64,000 nucleotides of DNA, from the NCBI GenBank assembly GCA_963851105.1, contig CAWKNP010000004.1:186001-250000 (forward strand), in the 5' to 3' direction. The notes under the pieces were generated by a model. That model had not been told where the DNA came from and searched no databases. It saw only the letters and a list, made by a program, of their open reading frames with translations. Each line of letters begins with the position of its first letter. The first letter of the stretch is position 1. This stretch comes from DATARN01 sp963851105 (GTDB taxonomy: Bacteria > Actinomycetota > Acidimicrobiia > Acidimicrobiales > Palsa-688). The translations under genes and the position numbers were made by a program. Below are positions 42,905-51,849 of the stretch, in pieces.

Positions 42905-43165
42905 ATGCCGCGGATCTCTGCGTTCTACGGGATCGTGATCGCGATGTACTTCGACGACCATCCGCCACCACACTTCCATGCCCGCTTTGGTGAGTTCGAA
43001 GCGCAGATAGCGATCGGCACGGCGGAGGTGCTGCATGGCTCGCTGCCTCGGCGGGCGCTGGGCCTGGTCAAAGAGTGGGTTGAGCTGCATCGCAGCGAGC
43101 TGGAGGCGGACTGGGAGCGAGCCCGACTTGATCAGCCCCTGGCTAACATTGAGCCACTGCCATGA
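42905..43165 (+). CDS. DUF4160 protein (toxin-antitoxin-like pair, first gene)
   Basis: 86 residues: MPRISAFYGIVIAMYFDDH, PPPHFHARFGEFEAQIAI, then SLPRRALGLVKEWVELHRSEL. The P-H-F-H-A segment is the DUF4160 signature. DUF4160 and DUF2442 genes are usually adjacent and are thought to be a toxin-antitoxin-like unit, though the activity is not settled. Its stop overlaps the DUF2442 start as ATGA. Confidence 0.85.
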   Translation: MPRISAFYGIVIAMYFDDHPPPHFHARFGEFEAQIAIGTAEVLHGSLPRRALGLVKEWVELHRSELEADWERARLDQPLANIEPLP

Positions 43166-43422
43166 GCGCCTCCTACGACATAGTCGACGTCGAGTACCTG
43201 GGCGGCTACCGGCTGCGTCTGGCCTTCGCAGATGGAACTGTCGGTGTCGTCGACCTGGCATCGAAGTTCGATGGTCCGGTCGGTCCGATGTTCGAGCCTC
43301 TCCGTGACCCGCTGGAGTTCGCACGGGTCCGGGTCGACCCTGAACTTGGGACCATCACATGGCCCAACGGCGCCGATCTTGCGCCCGACGTGCTGCACGC
43401 CACAGCGGTCGCGGTGGGCTGA
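43162..43422 (+). CDS. DUF2442 protein (toxin-antitoxin-like pair, second gene)
   Basis: 86 residues: YLGGYRLRLAFADGTVGVVDLASKF, then LRDPLEFARVRVDPELGTITWPNGADLAPD. The 'WPNGADL.PD' end is the DUF2442 signature. ATG 43162 overlaps the DUF4160 stop by four bases, typical of this pair. Intact, unlike most of the toxin genes around it. It lies 62 bases from the convergent integrase. Confidence 0.88.
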   Translation: MSASYDIVDVEYLGGYRLRLAFADGTVGVVDLASKFDGPVGPMFEPLRDPLEFARVRVDPELGTITWPNGADLAPDVLHATAVAVG

Positions 43423-43483
43423 CCGCGCTCGTCGCCTGCCCTTCGGTTCAGGTGGGAGTCGCGGGACGGCCGCTGGTTCGGGT

Positions 43484-44386
43484 CTAGGAGGCGCCCGCGA
43501 TGAACGCGGTCACGATGTAGCTGGCGTGACGGTCCAGGTTGTGGCGGGCCCGGTCGTAGCGGGTTGTGGTCCGGGGGTCGGAATGGCGGGCGGCGATCTG
43601 AACGTCTCGCAGGGGTACGCCAGCGTCGAGGGCGGCGGTGATGAACGAGTGCCGCAGCGAATGTGGAGAGATCGCCTTGGTGATCCCGGCCTTCTTGGCC
43701 AACCGGCGCACGATCCTGGTGGCGGCATGACGATTCAATCGCAGCCCCGACTGGGCGAGCAGCAGCGGCCCGGTCGTACGATCACCGGCGGCCATGTCGA
43801 CCGCCCGTGCGACTCGGGGTGGCAGCGGAATGAGGGCCAGCTTCGATCCCTTGCCCAGCACAGTGACGGTCCGATGGCCGCGCTCGATGGCGAGGTCTTC
43901 GATGTCGATCCCGCACGCCTCGGAGACGCGTAGGCCGAGGAGCCCGAGGAGACAGGCCACGGCGTTGTCCATGACGCTGCCCGCGGCACCCTGGGCGATG
44001 AAGGCGCCGAGCTCCATGCGGTCAAGCCCGAGAGTGGTCGACCCGGTGTCGATCTTCGGGCGGCGGACGAACTCGGCCGGCGAGTGCTCGACCAGGCCGT
44101 CGATCACCGCGAAGCGGTAGAAGCCGGCCACGGTCGACAGCCGCCGGGCCACCGTCGACGCGGCCCGCCCGTGTGCCTCCATGTCCCGGGCCCACAGCTC
44201 GAGATGGCCCCGGCGGGCGGCGAACGGTGGTAGGTGATTCTGATGGCACCAGGCGAACCATTGCCGCAGATCGCAGGCGTAGCTCACCCGGGTCGGACCG
44301 GAGTATCGGGCCAGGAACCCGGCGACTGCGAGCTTGGTCTCATCGAACAGCGGGGGGACAACGGTGACAACGGTGGAACCGGCCAT
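43484..44386 (-). CDS. Tyrosine recombinase/integrase, intact copy
   Basis: 300 residues. The N-terminal SAM-like DNA-binding domain (residues 15-105) precedes the catalytic domain. Catalytic residues: R153 in LRVSEA, H242/R245 in SPHSLRHSF, H268 in ARHSDPRTT, Y277 in TRYDRAR; K181 in GKGSKLALIP is the usual lysine. It resembles XerC/D-sized mobile-element recombinases. A second, decayed copy lies at 46877-47776 in the same orientation, and both share upstream sequence (CCTCCTCxGATCGGGAAGC). It is the likely mover of the island or of a cassette in it. Confidence 0.9.
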   Translation of the reverse strand: MAGSTVVTVVPPLFDETKLAVAGFLARYSGPTRVSYACDLRQWFAWCHQNHLPPFAARRGHLELWARDMEAHGRAASTVARRLSTVAGFYRFAVIDGLVEHSPAEFVRRPKIDTGSTTLGLDRMELGAFIAQGAAGSVMDNAVACLLGLLGLRVSEACGIDIEDLAIERGHRTVTVLGKGSKLALIPLPPRVARAVDMAAGDRTTGPLLLAQSGLRLNRHAATRIVRRLAKKAGITKAISPHSLRHSFITAALDAGVPLRDVQIAARHSDPRTTTRYDRARHNLDRHASYIVTAFIAGAS

Positions 44387-44750
44387 GACAAGGACCTCCT
44401 CAGATCGGGAAGCCCTATCTCGCCACTACCATCTGCTCTCCATCAAATTTAGCCGATCCCCTTCATCGCCCGTGGTCCGCACCTGCGCCGCGGCTGGGCG
44501 GTCCAGTAGCGCCAGCTATGCGCTAGCGCCCAGACTTGATTTTGGTCCCGAATGCGCGGACAGCGCCAAGGAGTGCAACCCCGTTGTCGCCATCAATTCT
44601 GGTACGGTGAGGAGGTCCCGGAGGGACGCCTGGGTGACAGGACGACCGCTTGTCGTTTGGGCGGCACAGGCTTGACGCCTCCTCCCGTCTGACTGAGGAG
44701 AGAGCGTTCATGTTCCTACCTGTGACGGCTAATCGCCTCAGGCATTCGAG
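44387..44750. other. Intergenic region upstream of the integrase, no gene seen
   Basis: About 360 bases. It contains the segment shared with the second integrase copy just upstream of both genes, and CGCCAGCTATGCGCTAGCGCC-like symmetric sequence near 44510-44530. No coding signal. A structured transcript near 44610-44700 (several short complementary GC-rich runs) is possible but unproven. Confidence 0.3.
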
Positions 44751-45380
44751 ATGACTGACGCCCGGCAAGATGCAGGGTCGTGGCTCGCTTCGGACGGGAA
44801 GTGGTATCCAGCCGATAGTGCGCCCAGCTATCAGGCTCCGTTGAGCCAAGATCGGGCAGCAACAGTCACTCGGGCTCCAGCAGTAGATACCCCAGCTCAA
44901 GACGACGGAGGACTACTGATAGCTGGCGACGGCATCAATGCCCCTCTCTTCGAGTTCACGGCATCCCGTTTCGCTGGAGGTCGAATGATCAGTCCGAACG
45001 TTGTCCGAATCTGGCCCGACCGCGTTGAGGAATATGAACATCACGCGGTGAGACGAAAGAACACGAAGGCAATCAACTTCGCGCAGGTCGCCCAGGTCGC
45101 ACTTAATCGCGGCCTCAAGTGGACAAACATCACGGTCGAGAGCGCCGGAGGTCACACCATAAGACTTTTCGGGCTACCGAAGGACAAGGCCGATCATGTC
45201 AAGGCCCTGCTCGACGAGAAAGTGCACAATGCCAAGGTCGGGATTCATCAACCCGCCGTGTCCACGGCGCAACTCATGCTCGACCTCCCCGACCAACTGC
45301 GGAAACTAGCCGTGCTACGAGATCAGGGAATTCTGTCCGAAGACGAGTTCGCCGTCCAGAAGGCAAGACTTCTCTCGTAA
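44751..45380 (+). CDS. SHOCT-domain protein with N-terminal SDGKWYP motif
   Basis: 209 residues. The start SWLASDGKWYPADSAP is the tryptophan-rich motif found at the N-terminus of many actinobacterial proteins. The middle (RMISPNVVRIWPDRVEEYEHH, INFAQVAQVALNRGLKWTNITV) resembles a PH-like domain. The C-terminus (LRKLAVLRDQGILSEDEFAVQKARLL) is a SHOCT helix pair. No membrane helix. Such proteins are of unknown function; PH-like/SHOCT combinations often regulate membrane-bound partners. It is one of the few intact genes between the two integrases. Confidence 0.65.
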   Translation: MTDARQDAGSWLASDGKWYPADSAPSYQAPLSQDRAATVTRAPAVDTPAQDDGGLLIAGDGINAPLFEFTASRFAGGRMISPNVVRIWPDRVEEYEHHAVRRKNTKAINFAQVAQVALNRGLKWTNITVESAGGHTIRLFGLPKDKADHVKALLDEKVHNAKVGIHQPAVSTAQLMLDLPDQLRKLAVLRDQGILSEDEFAVQKARLLS

Positions 45381-45560
45381 CTCCGTCAACGGCGGAGACC
45401 CCGAACGCCTGGTCTGGGGCGACAGTCCCAGTCGGGATCGCTGCCCACGAAGCAAAGCTAACGAACCGCGACCCCAGGTCATAGGGGCTCTACGCGATGG
45501 TTTCTGCGAGTTGCCGAGGTCGCTTGACCGACTTCATGGCGTCTCGTCACGAGATTCGGT

Positions 45561-46259
45561 TCAGAAAGTGGACGGAATCCTTCGCAGGAGTCCAGATGGA
45601 TATGAGGTCAGTGGTGAGTGATAAGGACCGTGAACCCCGCATTCTAGGCACAAGAACACTGTCGCTATAAGTATCGACAGCAGGGTTCCTCGGTTCGTCT
45701 CCACACGGACGGTTTCCTGTAGTTGAGCCAGGACGGCTGAGGCTTCTTGAGAACTAAGATTGGCCAGGCGCCGTTTGACGTCCGTATCCCGTTCCAATTC
45801 GGCCATGACTCGTTTCCCTGTTTCCACTTCGACCTTGACTTGCTGGATTACGACAAGAGCTTCGGCGAGAGCTGCAGATGGCCTTTCGATCTTGAGTGTG
45901 CGGCTCGTCGAATCACGAAACCTTCGGCGGGAATCCCAAGTCACAAGAGCCGCCACTCCGATGCCGAGCAGCAGTGCTCCGAGCAATACCGCCGGCAGGA
46001 GCCACCAGGTATCGAAAGATTGTGTCGTTGTCGTGTTCCCGTTGATCACCTTGGGTACGAGTAGAGGACGGTCGTGAGACCCGAGAATGAATGCGGACAT
46101 CATCGTCGCAACGCCCAGAAATATCGCTAACCCGCCGGCCCACCAGTGGGTAATAACCCAGTCGACCGCCTGCTGCGATGTGCCTCGCTGCTTGGCTGCC
46201 ACGGCACGTCGACCAAGTTTCCCCATAGCTCGGCTGGCGGTCGGCGACCCTCCCGACAA
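45561..46259 (-). CDS. Membrane protein of unknown function
   Basis: About 232 residues (or about 221 from ATG 46226). Two N-terminal helices (WWAGGLAIFLGVATMMSAFIL; WWLLPAVLLGALLLGIGVAALV), a cytoplasmic coiled region (ALAEALVVIQQVKVEVETGKRVMAELERDT, TDVKRRLANLSSQEASAVLAQL), and a third hydrophobic stretch (GTLLSILIATVFLCLEC). It may be a membrane-anchored oligomer. Not recognised. It lies in the island. Confidence 0.5.
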   Translation of the reverse strand: MSGGSPTASRAMGKLGRRAVAAKQRGTSQQAVDWVITHWWAGGLAIFLGVATMMSAFILGSHDRPLLVPKVINGNTTTTQSFDTWWLLPAVLLGALLLGIGVAALVTWDSRRRFRDSTSRTLKIERPSAALAEALVVIQQVKVEVETGKRVMAELERDTDVKRRLANLSSQEASAVLAQLQETVRVETNRGTLLSILIATVFLCLECGVHGPYHSPLTSYPSGLLRRIPSTF

Positions 46260-46309
46260 GTCACATCTGATCGGCAGACCATCCGGGATCGCCCCGTCGA
46301 GGTCGTTGC

Positions 46310-46564
46310 TGCCGTGTGTCGGATTCGGCGGATCCGCAAGATGCCGACGAGGTCTTACCGGTCGTCGACGATGTACGTGATGGCGATCTTGTTGGCCACG
46401 TGATGCTCGAAGAGGCTTAGACCAGCGAGGAGACGTGTGCGGTCCCGCCCCGGCCCGGTGGTAACCCAGCCGATGAGGGTATCGTCGATGGCACTTCGTT
46501 CGTCAGGTATGAGTCGTTCGAGATCGTCCCAGCTGTCTTCGCCGAGGACGATCGCGCATGTCAC
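46310..46564 (-). pseudogene. RelE/ParE-like toxin remnant with internal stop
   Basis: GTG 46564 opens a frame reading LGEDSWDDLERLIPDERSA, then HHVANKIAITYIVDDR, a TAA, and then, still in frame, DLVGILRIRRIRHT. The last piece is the usual final strand of RelE/ParE toxins, so the stop lies inside the fold. GTG overlaps the stop of the small upstream ORF as GTGA, like a toxin-antitoxin pair. It is most likely inactive; the family call is moderate. Confidence 0.45.
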
Positions 46565-46674
46565 GCCGTGTGGTGTCGGCGCCTGTCCCAATAGGCTTGC
46601 AGCGAGGCGGCGTCTCGCAACAGGGGGACTGTCCCCTCGTCGATGACGTCGTTCAACGCGTTGACCGCTGCCAT
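46561..46674 (-). CDS. Short antitoxin-like ORF
   Basis: About 37 residues from ATG 46674: MAAVNALNDVIDEGTVPLL, then ASLQAYWDRRRHHTA. It directly precedes and overlaps (GTGA) the RelE-like remnant, where the antitoxin gene should be. A longer antitoxin could once have been present; upstream the frame meets a stop. Low confidence. Confidence 0.3.
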   Translation of the reverse strand: MAAVNALNDVIDEGTVPLLRDAASLQAYWDRRRHHTA

Positions 46675-46876
46675 GACGGCCGGTTCGCCGGCCTCTGCGA
46701 TCCAACTGTCGACCGATGGCGTACCTGTGGTTCAAGGTGTTCGGCTACACGGCGATCGTACAGCCGGACGGACTGGGCCGACGGGCTGTGCCAGCGCTAG
46801 CGCTCACTGGACGGGTCCCACCCGGGCATGCGTCGTTGCCTGAGCCGTGGTCTCGGTCGTCGACCGGCTCCGCCTG

Positions 46877-47776
46877 TCAGGAGGCGCCAGCAATGAACGC
46901 AGTGACGATGTTGCTGGCGTGGCGGTCGAGGGTGTGGCGTGCCCGGTCGTAGCGGGTGGTCGTCCTGGGGTCTGAGTGGCGGGCGGCAATCTGCACATCA
47001 CGCAACGGCACCCCTGCGTCCAAGGCGGCGGTGATGAATGAGTGGCGCAACGAATGCGGTGAGATCGCCTTGGGTGATCCCCGCCTTGCTGGCGCGTCGC
47101 CTCACGATCCTGGTGGCGGCGTGGCGATTCAGTCGCAGTCCCGATTGGGCCAGCAGCAGTGGCCCCGACGATCGTTCGCCGGCGGCCATGTCCACGGCCC
47201 GGGCGACCCGGGGCGGCAGGGGATGATGGCCAGCTTGGATCCCTTCCCAAGACGGTGACGATGCGGTGGGCCCGCTCGATGGCGAGGTGCTCGATGTCAA
47301 TCCCGCACGCCTCCGACACGCGCGGGCCAAGCAGGCCCAACAGGCATGCCAGGGCATGATCGATGGCGCTGCCGGCTGCACCTTGGGCGATGAACGCGCC
47401 GAGCTCCATGCGATCCAGGCCAAGAGTGGTCGATTCGGTGTCGATCTTGGGTCGGCGGACGAACTCCGCTGGGGAGTGCTCAATGATGCCATCGATGACG
47501 GCGAAGCGGTAGAACCCCGCGACGGTCGACAGGCGGCGGGCGACGGTGGAAGCGGCCCGTCCGCGTGCTTCCTGTCCCGTGCCCACAGTTCGAGATGACC
47601 GCGCCGGGCGGCGAATGGCGGCAGCGAGTGGTTGGCGCACCATGTGAACCATTGCCGAGATCGCAGGCGTAACTGACCCTTGTCGGACCGGAGTAGCGGG
47701 CCAGGAACCCGCCGATGGCGAGCTTGGCTTCATCAAACAGGGGCGGGACAACGGTGACGACAGCCGTGTTGGCCAT
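46877..47776 (-). pseudogene. Tyrosine recombinase, decayed second copy
   Basis: Collinear with the intact copy at 43484-44386 and very similar, but broken by at least four single-base deletions: near 47660 (after SYACDL), near 47575 (WARD/MEAHGR), near 47240 (VTVLG), and again shortly after that, plus more towards the active site. It still shows RPKIDTESTTLGLDRMELGA, LGPRVSEACGIDIEHLAIE and, in another frame, ASKAGITQGDL. The final AFIAGAS stop at 46877 is conserved. It cannot produce a working recombinase. Confidence 0.85.
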
Positions 47777-47986
47777 GACAGAAACCTCCTCGATCGGGAA
47801 GCCCCTCTTTCGCCAAAGCCAGCGCCGGTCCGCTCACCGTCCTCCACCCATCGGCAAGAGCATCCGACACCGCCAAGACCGGACGCAGCGCCGGTGAGAC
47901 GCGACGGTCATGAGGGGGTTTGAGCTACCGGGCGTACCCAGAAACCTGACCCCCATCCGACGCACCTCCGGATCATTGATCGTGTC

Positions 47987-48829
47987 GTGTCCGGTCGTGT
48001 CGACGCCGTGATGAGTCTCGAGGTCAATTCCATCCGAGGCCGTGATGCGGCGACCCGGGCCACTGCCCGCACGGTCATGAGGGACGCGGGTGAGCTCGGC
48101 TCCGGGTCCGCCGCCCTGTTCGCCCACCATGCCCTGCTCGTGCTCGACCTCGGGATGGGTGCATATCGCGACGCACTCGATCACGCCGTCGCGACGATGA
48201 CCGGCCGTGTCGGCTGCGGGCACCAGGTTCTGGCGGACGTGGTCGAAGCCGCGGTCCGAGGAGGCGATCCGGAACTTGCGCGGGTGACCGTCGACTGCCT
48301 CGCCGATCGGGCTTCGGCGAGCGGCACCGCGTGGGCGATGGGACTTCTCGCTCGGTGCCGCGCGCTGCTGGCCGGCGATGACTGCGAGCCGATGTACACC
48401 GAGGCGATCGCGCTCCTCGGATCCACCCGCATGGCCGTAGAACTGGCACGCGCACACCTGCTCTACGGTGAATGGCTCCGGCGCCAGAAGCGCAAGATCG
48501 ATGCCAGGGACCAGTTGCGTACCGCTCACGACATGTTCGTCGGGATGGGTGCTGAGGCATTCGCCGAACGGGCGCGCCACGAACTGCTCGCGACGGGCGA
48601 ACACGTGCGGAAGCGCAGCGTTGAAACCTCCCGTGAGCTGACCTCCCAGGAGGATCACGTTGCCCGTCTGGCTGCCGCTGGCGATACCAACGCGGAGATT
48701 GCTGCGAGGTTGTTCATCGGTTCCAGCACGGTCGAATACCACCTGCGCAAGGTGTTCCGGAAGCTCTCTGTCACCTCGCTACTCAAGGCGGCTTTCGACA
48801 ACGTCGACGTGGAATCGTCGCGCCGCTGA
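47987..48829 (+). pseudogene. LuxR-family regulator, C-terminal part only
   Basis: 280 residues with TPR-like helices (LARAHLLYGEWLRRQKRKIDARDQLRTAHDMF in family register) and a LuxR helix-turn-helix at the end (LTSQEDHVARLAAAGDTNAEIAARLFIGSSTVEYHLRKVF as family pattern). Large LuxR/MalT-like regulators of this type have an N-terminal P-loop ATPase domain of about 400-500 residues that is absent here. Sequence upstream does not restore it. It is a truncated copy, and probably not functional, although a short DNA-binding product could be made. Confidence 0.6.
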
Positions 48830-49219
48830 CCTCGGCGCTGTGAAAAAGTGACGGGCTGCGTCCCAACGCGTGTCACTCGAAGAGGTCCTCGCCCCGGGCG
48901 CCCGATGAACCATCTGGGCACGAATGCGTACGAGTACCTTGAGGATTCGGGCTGTCCGACAACGACGGAAGTGAGCGCAAACCAATTGGCGTCGGAACGC
49001 AGAAGAGTGACCCTAATACGCAATCGCGATGGGGCAGCCAGTCCCGGAACGCCGGGTCATGCCAGCCCGTCGGGGAACGGCCGACCAGCTCGGCTGAAGC
49101 GTTCGAAGCAGGTCAGTAACCCGACGAGAACCGCCGAAATCGGCGACCTCGAGCGCGGTTCGACAAAATGGAATTGGCCACAGTTGTTGCCGTCATCGGC
49201 GCGCCGCGTGCGGCCGTCA
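48830..49219. other. Intergenic region, no gene seen
   Basis: About 390 bases between the LuxR fragment and the DinB-family gene's 3' end. No protein-like ORF or clear structure was found. Confidence 0.3.
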
Positions 49220-49930
49220 TCACCCGAGGCGATCCAGGTCGCGTGTGGCGTAGCGGAGGTGGTGGAAGTGTTCCTCGAAGACGACTCCGATGCAGTCGTG
49301 CACGGCGCTCGCGCCGTTCTCGAGAACCGCCACCTCGACCTTCAGTGCTGCCGGCTCGATGTCTTCGAGGTGGTCGCCTAGTTGTCCCCACCGGTCCCGC
49401 CATGCTGCCGCAGCATTCTCGAATGTCGGGTCGGCGAAGTGGTCGATCCCCGGCCAGCCGAAGTCGGCGGACCCAGAGTTCGGGAGGCCCATCGGGTGAA
49501 AGGCGCCGCCGAGGATCGGCACGGTGAACCACTTGTCGATGGCAAAGACGAGGTGGCGAACGGTCTCGACGAACGACCACTCCCCCTCGATCGATGCGTG
49601 GCACCGCTCCTCGGGGAGACTCCGGACCCGCTCGATCGCGCTGCCCCATGCGGTGAGGAAGGCTTGCCACCCCTGTCGCATGTTGTCGGGCTCAGTTGGG
49701 TGAAGCTGCGAACGTAGGGCGAACCAATCGTCGTGCTCGTTGACGTAGGCGGTTACATCCACTCCGTTGATGACGAGTCGATCGATCTCTGCATCGATGA
49801 CGACGTCGGCCAGCCGGGCGTGCGAGATCCGCGCCCCCATCAGGTCGACATCCCGGAACGTCGCACGCTGCAAGTCGACGCCCCAGAACACGGCATCGCT
49901 CAGGTCCTGGAATTCGAAGTGCTCGACCAT
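49220..49930 (-). CDS. Pentapeptide-repeat/DinB-family protein
   Basis: About 236 residues from ATG 49930 (MVEHFEFQDLSDAVFWGVDL). The first ~45 residues are a pentapeptide-like repeat (ATFRDVDLMGARISHARLAD). The rest is a DinB/DUF664-like four-helix domain with EGEWSFVETVRHLVFAIDKWF (His motif) and EEHFHHLRYATRDLDRLG at the end. DinB-fold proteins are metal-dependent enzymes, several acting in thiol chemistry. Intact family length and ordering. The specific reaction is unknown; it seems to be an older resident gene rather than part of the mobile pieces. Confidence 0.8.
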   Translation of the reverse strand: MVEHFEFQDLSDAVFWGVDLQRATFRDVDLMGARISHARLADVVIDAEIDRLVINGVDVTAYVNEHDDWFALRSQLHPTEPDNMRQGWQAFLTAWGSAIERVRSLPEERCHASIEGEWSFVETVRHLVFAIDKWFTVPILGGAFHPMGLPNSGSADFGWPGIDHFADPTFENAAAAWRDRWGQLGDHLEDIEPAALKVEVAVLENGASAVHDCIGVVFEEHFHHLRYATRDLDRLG

Positions 49931-50090
49931 GCGCCCATCATGGCCTCCCGCGTCGAGATATGTCAGTCCTAGCGCCCAGATCACCGGTTGGATGCCGATC
50001 CCAGTGCGAGTCAGGGAGACCAGTGGGCGATCGGATCTCCTACATACTCTGGGGCGGGCGTGCGCTTCCACCGCTGGCTAACTCGGATCC

Positions 50091-50339
50091 ATGAACGGGA
50101 TCGTTGTCGAGGTAGACGTCTCGGTCCGGCGAGGCCTCGACGCTGTGGTCCTCGACGAGGAGTTGCAAATCGTTGACGTTCGGGCGCAGCTGGACCCCGG
50201 CAGTCTCTGCAACCTCCTGAAGGGGTGGCGGCCTGAAACTATTCCGATTGACTCGCCTCCACGCAGAGGTCGGGTACCCGGTGCCACTTCCCGGGTCTGC
50301 GAGCGACGGCTGCGCTATCTAGGGTCAACATCTTCTTGA
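50091..50339 (+). pseudogene. DUF429-like protein, N-terminal fragment
   Basis: The start GIVVEVDVSVRRGLDAVVLDEELQIVDV, then PETIPIDSPPRRG, matches the first ~55 residues of DUF429 proteins (ribonuclease H-like fold, with acidic residues after the first strand and the DSPP turn). After about 60 codons the similarity ends and the frame closes. A truncated remnant. Confidence 0.45.
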
Positions 50340-50451
50340 CGCCCTCGGATCCCATGCTCTTTGCCAAACCGTTTCTATGAGTGGATTCACGTCAGGGAGA
50401 GAGCATTCAAGGCGGCTGCCAAAGCGGGCTACGCGGTCCACGACAATGCAG

Positions 50452-50898
50452 CTATGGCGCCGGAACAAGCCGATGGGCGAACCTACGCCGCATCGGACCG
50501 AGCAGGAACATCCCGGCCTCTACGACGGCCGCCAGAGCTGGCAACTCGGCGATTGACGCCAGGTGATCGGCGCGGATCGTGGCGATCAGCGGCGCAGCCC
50601 CCTTGCGTGTCGCTAGCGCGGCCGCGAAACGCTTCCGCTCGAATGGGTCTTCGCACAACGTGAAGAGCTCTTCGAGTTGGTCGACGACGAGCGCACCGCC
50701 GTTCGGGACAGTGGCCAGCATGTCCGCCGAGTGGAGTCCGGGGATGATGACAGTCACCGATCGTCCTCGGATCCGCAAGCGTTGGGCGACGCCCGCTCGG
50801 GCCAGAGAGGACTTTCCGGACCCCGACGCACCGACGATGACCACTGCGCATGGATGCGTGGCCATCAGGAACGGCACGATCCGAGTCTTCTTCCTCAC
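50452..50898 (-). pseudogene. nSTAND1-type P-loop ATPase fragment
   Basis: 148 residues: Walker A VGASGSGKSSLARAGVA, then GALVVDQLEELFTLCEDPFER (Walker B with the QxEELFT tail), AAPLIATIRADH and MFLLGPMRRR. These match the novel STAND (nSTAND1) domain found in large WD40-linked or SARP-linked proteins. Only this slice of the ATPase remains; both the N-terminal and sensor domains are absent. nSTAND proteins are often antiphage or signalling switches, so an older system may have been lost here. Confidence 0.55.
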
Positions 50899-51345
50899 CG
50901 GGTTAGGCCTCCGCCACGCGCAGTCAGGTCCGCAACGTCGCGGTGCTCCAGATCGGCGCCGGGGGCGGCGGCCCGGACGACTTCTCGGCCGGCATCCTGG
51001 CTACCGGCTCTGCCAGTGTCCAGGTCGCGGACAGCACCATGACCAAAAAATGTGGGGGGGTTTGAATCGGACGGCATCTTGGTGAAAAGATCACCAGGAG
51101 CGTACCTACAGGGCAACCGGTCAATCAAAACTCGTGGAACGGTCTCATTTTCAACGAATCATCCCATGGCCGGATACTCCGTAACACCACCGATGGAAAT
51201 CTCAATACCGGCATGGGCGTCCAGCGCTCGGGCACGTCTCAACGTTGAGGAATACGTGACAGGTATGTCTCGCAGGAGTATTAACAGTCCCTTCCCAATA
51301 GTTATCGGCACGACTAATATTATCTTCTGCCGTTGTGGACACCGC
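50899..51345. other. Island sequence with no gene supported
   Basis: About 450 bases. GC falls after 51050. Short open frames on both strands do not look protein-like. The stretch follows the stop of the SLOG gene on its downstream side. Confidence 0.3.
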
Positions 51346-51849
51346 CTATCTCGATGTCCGAACCAACCCGATCTGATCTGCAATCCAGGTTACGGCATCT
51401 TCCGGTGTCTGGCAGTGCTCGATGCAGCTTTTGTCAGGACCGGAAATGTGCCAACCATCAACACTCGCGACTGGGACGCAGCGCTTACACGCTAATCCCA
51501 ATTCGGAGAGCGTCCCCCAGTTACCTCCGACTGATACAACCGCTTCGCTCGAGCCGATGACGAGGGCATTACGAGCCTCGCCTAACCCGGTTGGCACCCT
51601 TATCCTCACCCAGCGGTTAGCGCCCCTTTCGTCATTGCGTGGAAGGAAGCCGAGCGTGAGGGCGCCGGACTTTTGGGCCCCTCTGCTTGCAGCCTCCATG
51701 ATTCCCCGAAGTCCACCTGTCACTACAATCAGCCCTTCGTAGCCGGCCAGAAGTTGGCCAACCTTTACTGCGGCTACGTACTCAGCGCTTCCCCTCGCTG
51801 CGTCGCCGGGCCCAATTACTGCCACCCTGCGGATCCTCGAACGTTTCAC
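51346..51849 (-). CDS. TIGR00725-family SLOG-domain protein
   Basis: About 167 residues, a Rossmann-like SLOG fold of the LOG/DprA/TIGR00725 group: RRVAVIGPGDAARGS, AGYEGLIVVTGGLRGIMEAA, then SRGAQKSGALTLGFLP, IRVPTGLGEARNALVI and SVGGNWGTLSEL. The GG and GGxxG motifs bind nucleotide-type ligands or phosphoribosyl groups. GTG 51849 overlaps the stop of the upstream multi-pass gene as GTGA, so the two form one unit. SLOG domains are predicted sensors of nucleotide signals in defence and signalling. No signal peptide. Function of this protein is unknown. Confidence 0.8.
   Translation of the reverse strand: MKRSRIRRVAVIGPGDAARGSAEYVAAVKVGQLLAGYEGLIVVTGGLRGIMEAASRGAQKSGALTLGFLPRNDERGANRWVRIRVPTGLGEARNALVIGSSEAVVSVGGNWGTLSELGLACKRCVPVASVDGWHISGPDKSCIEHCQTPEDAVTWIADQIGLVRTSR

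Noticed and set aside
44600..44700. Possible structured RNA upstream of the SDGKWYP/SHOCT gene
   Set aside because: Several short complementary GC runs are visible, but no stable or known fold could be drawn with confidence.
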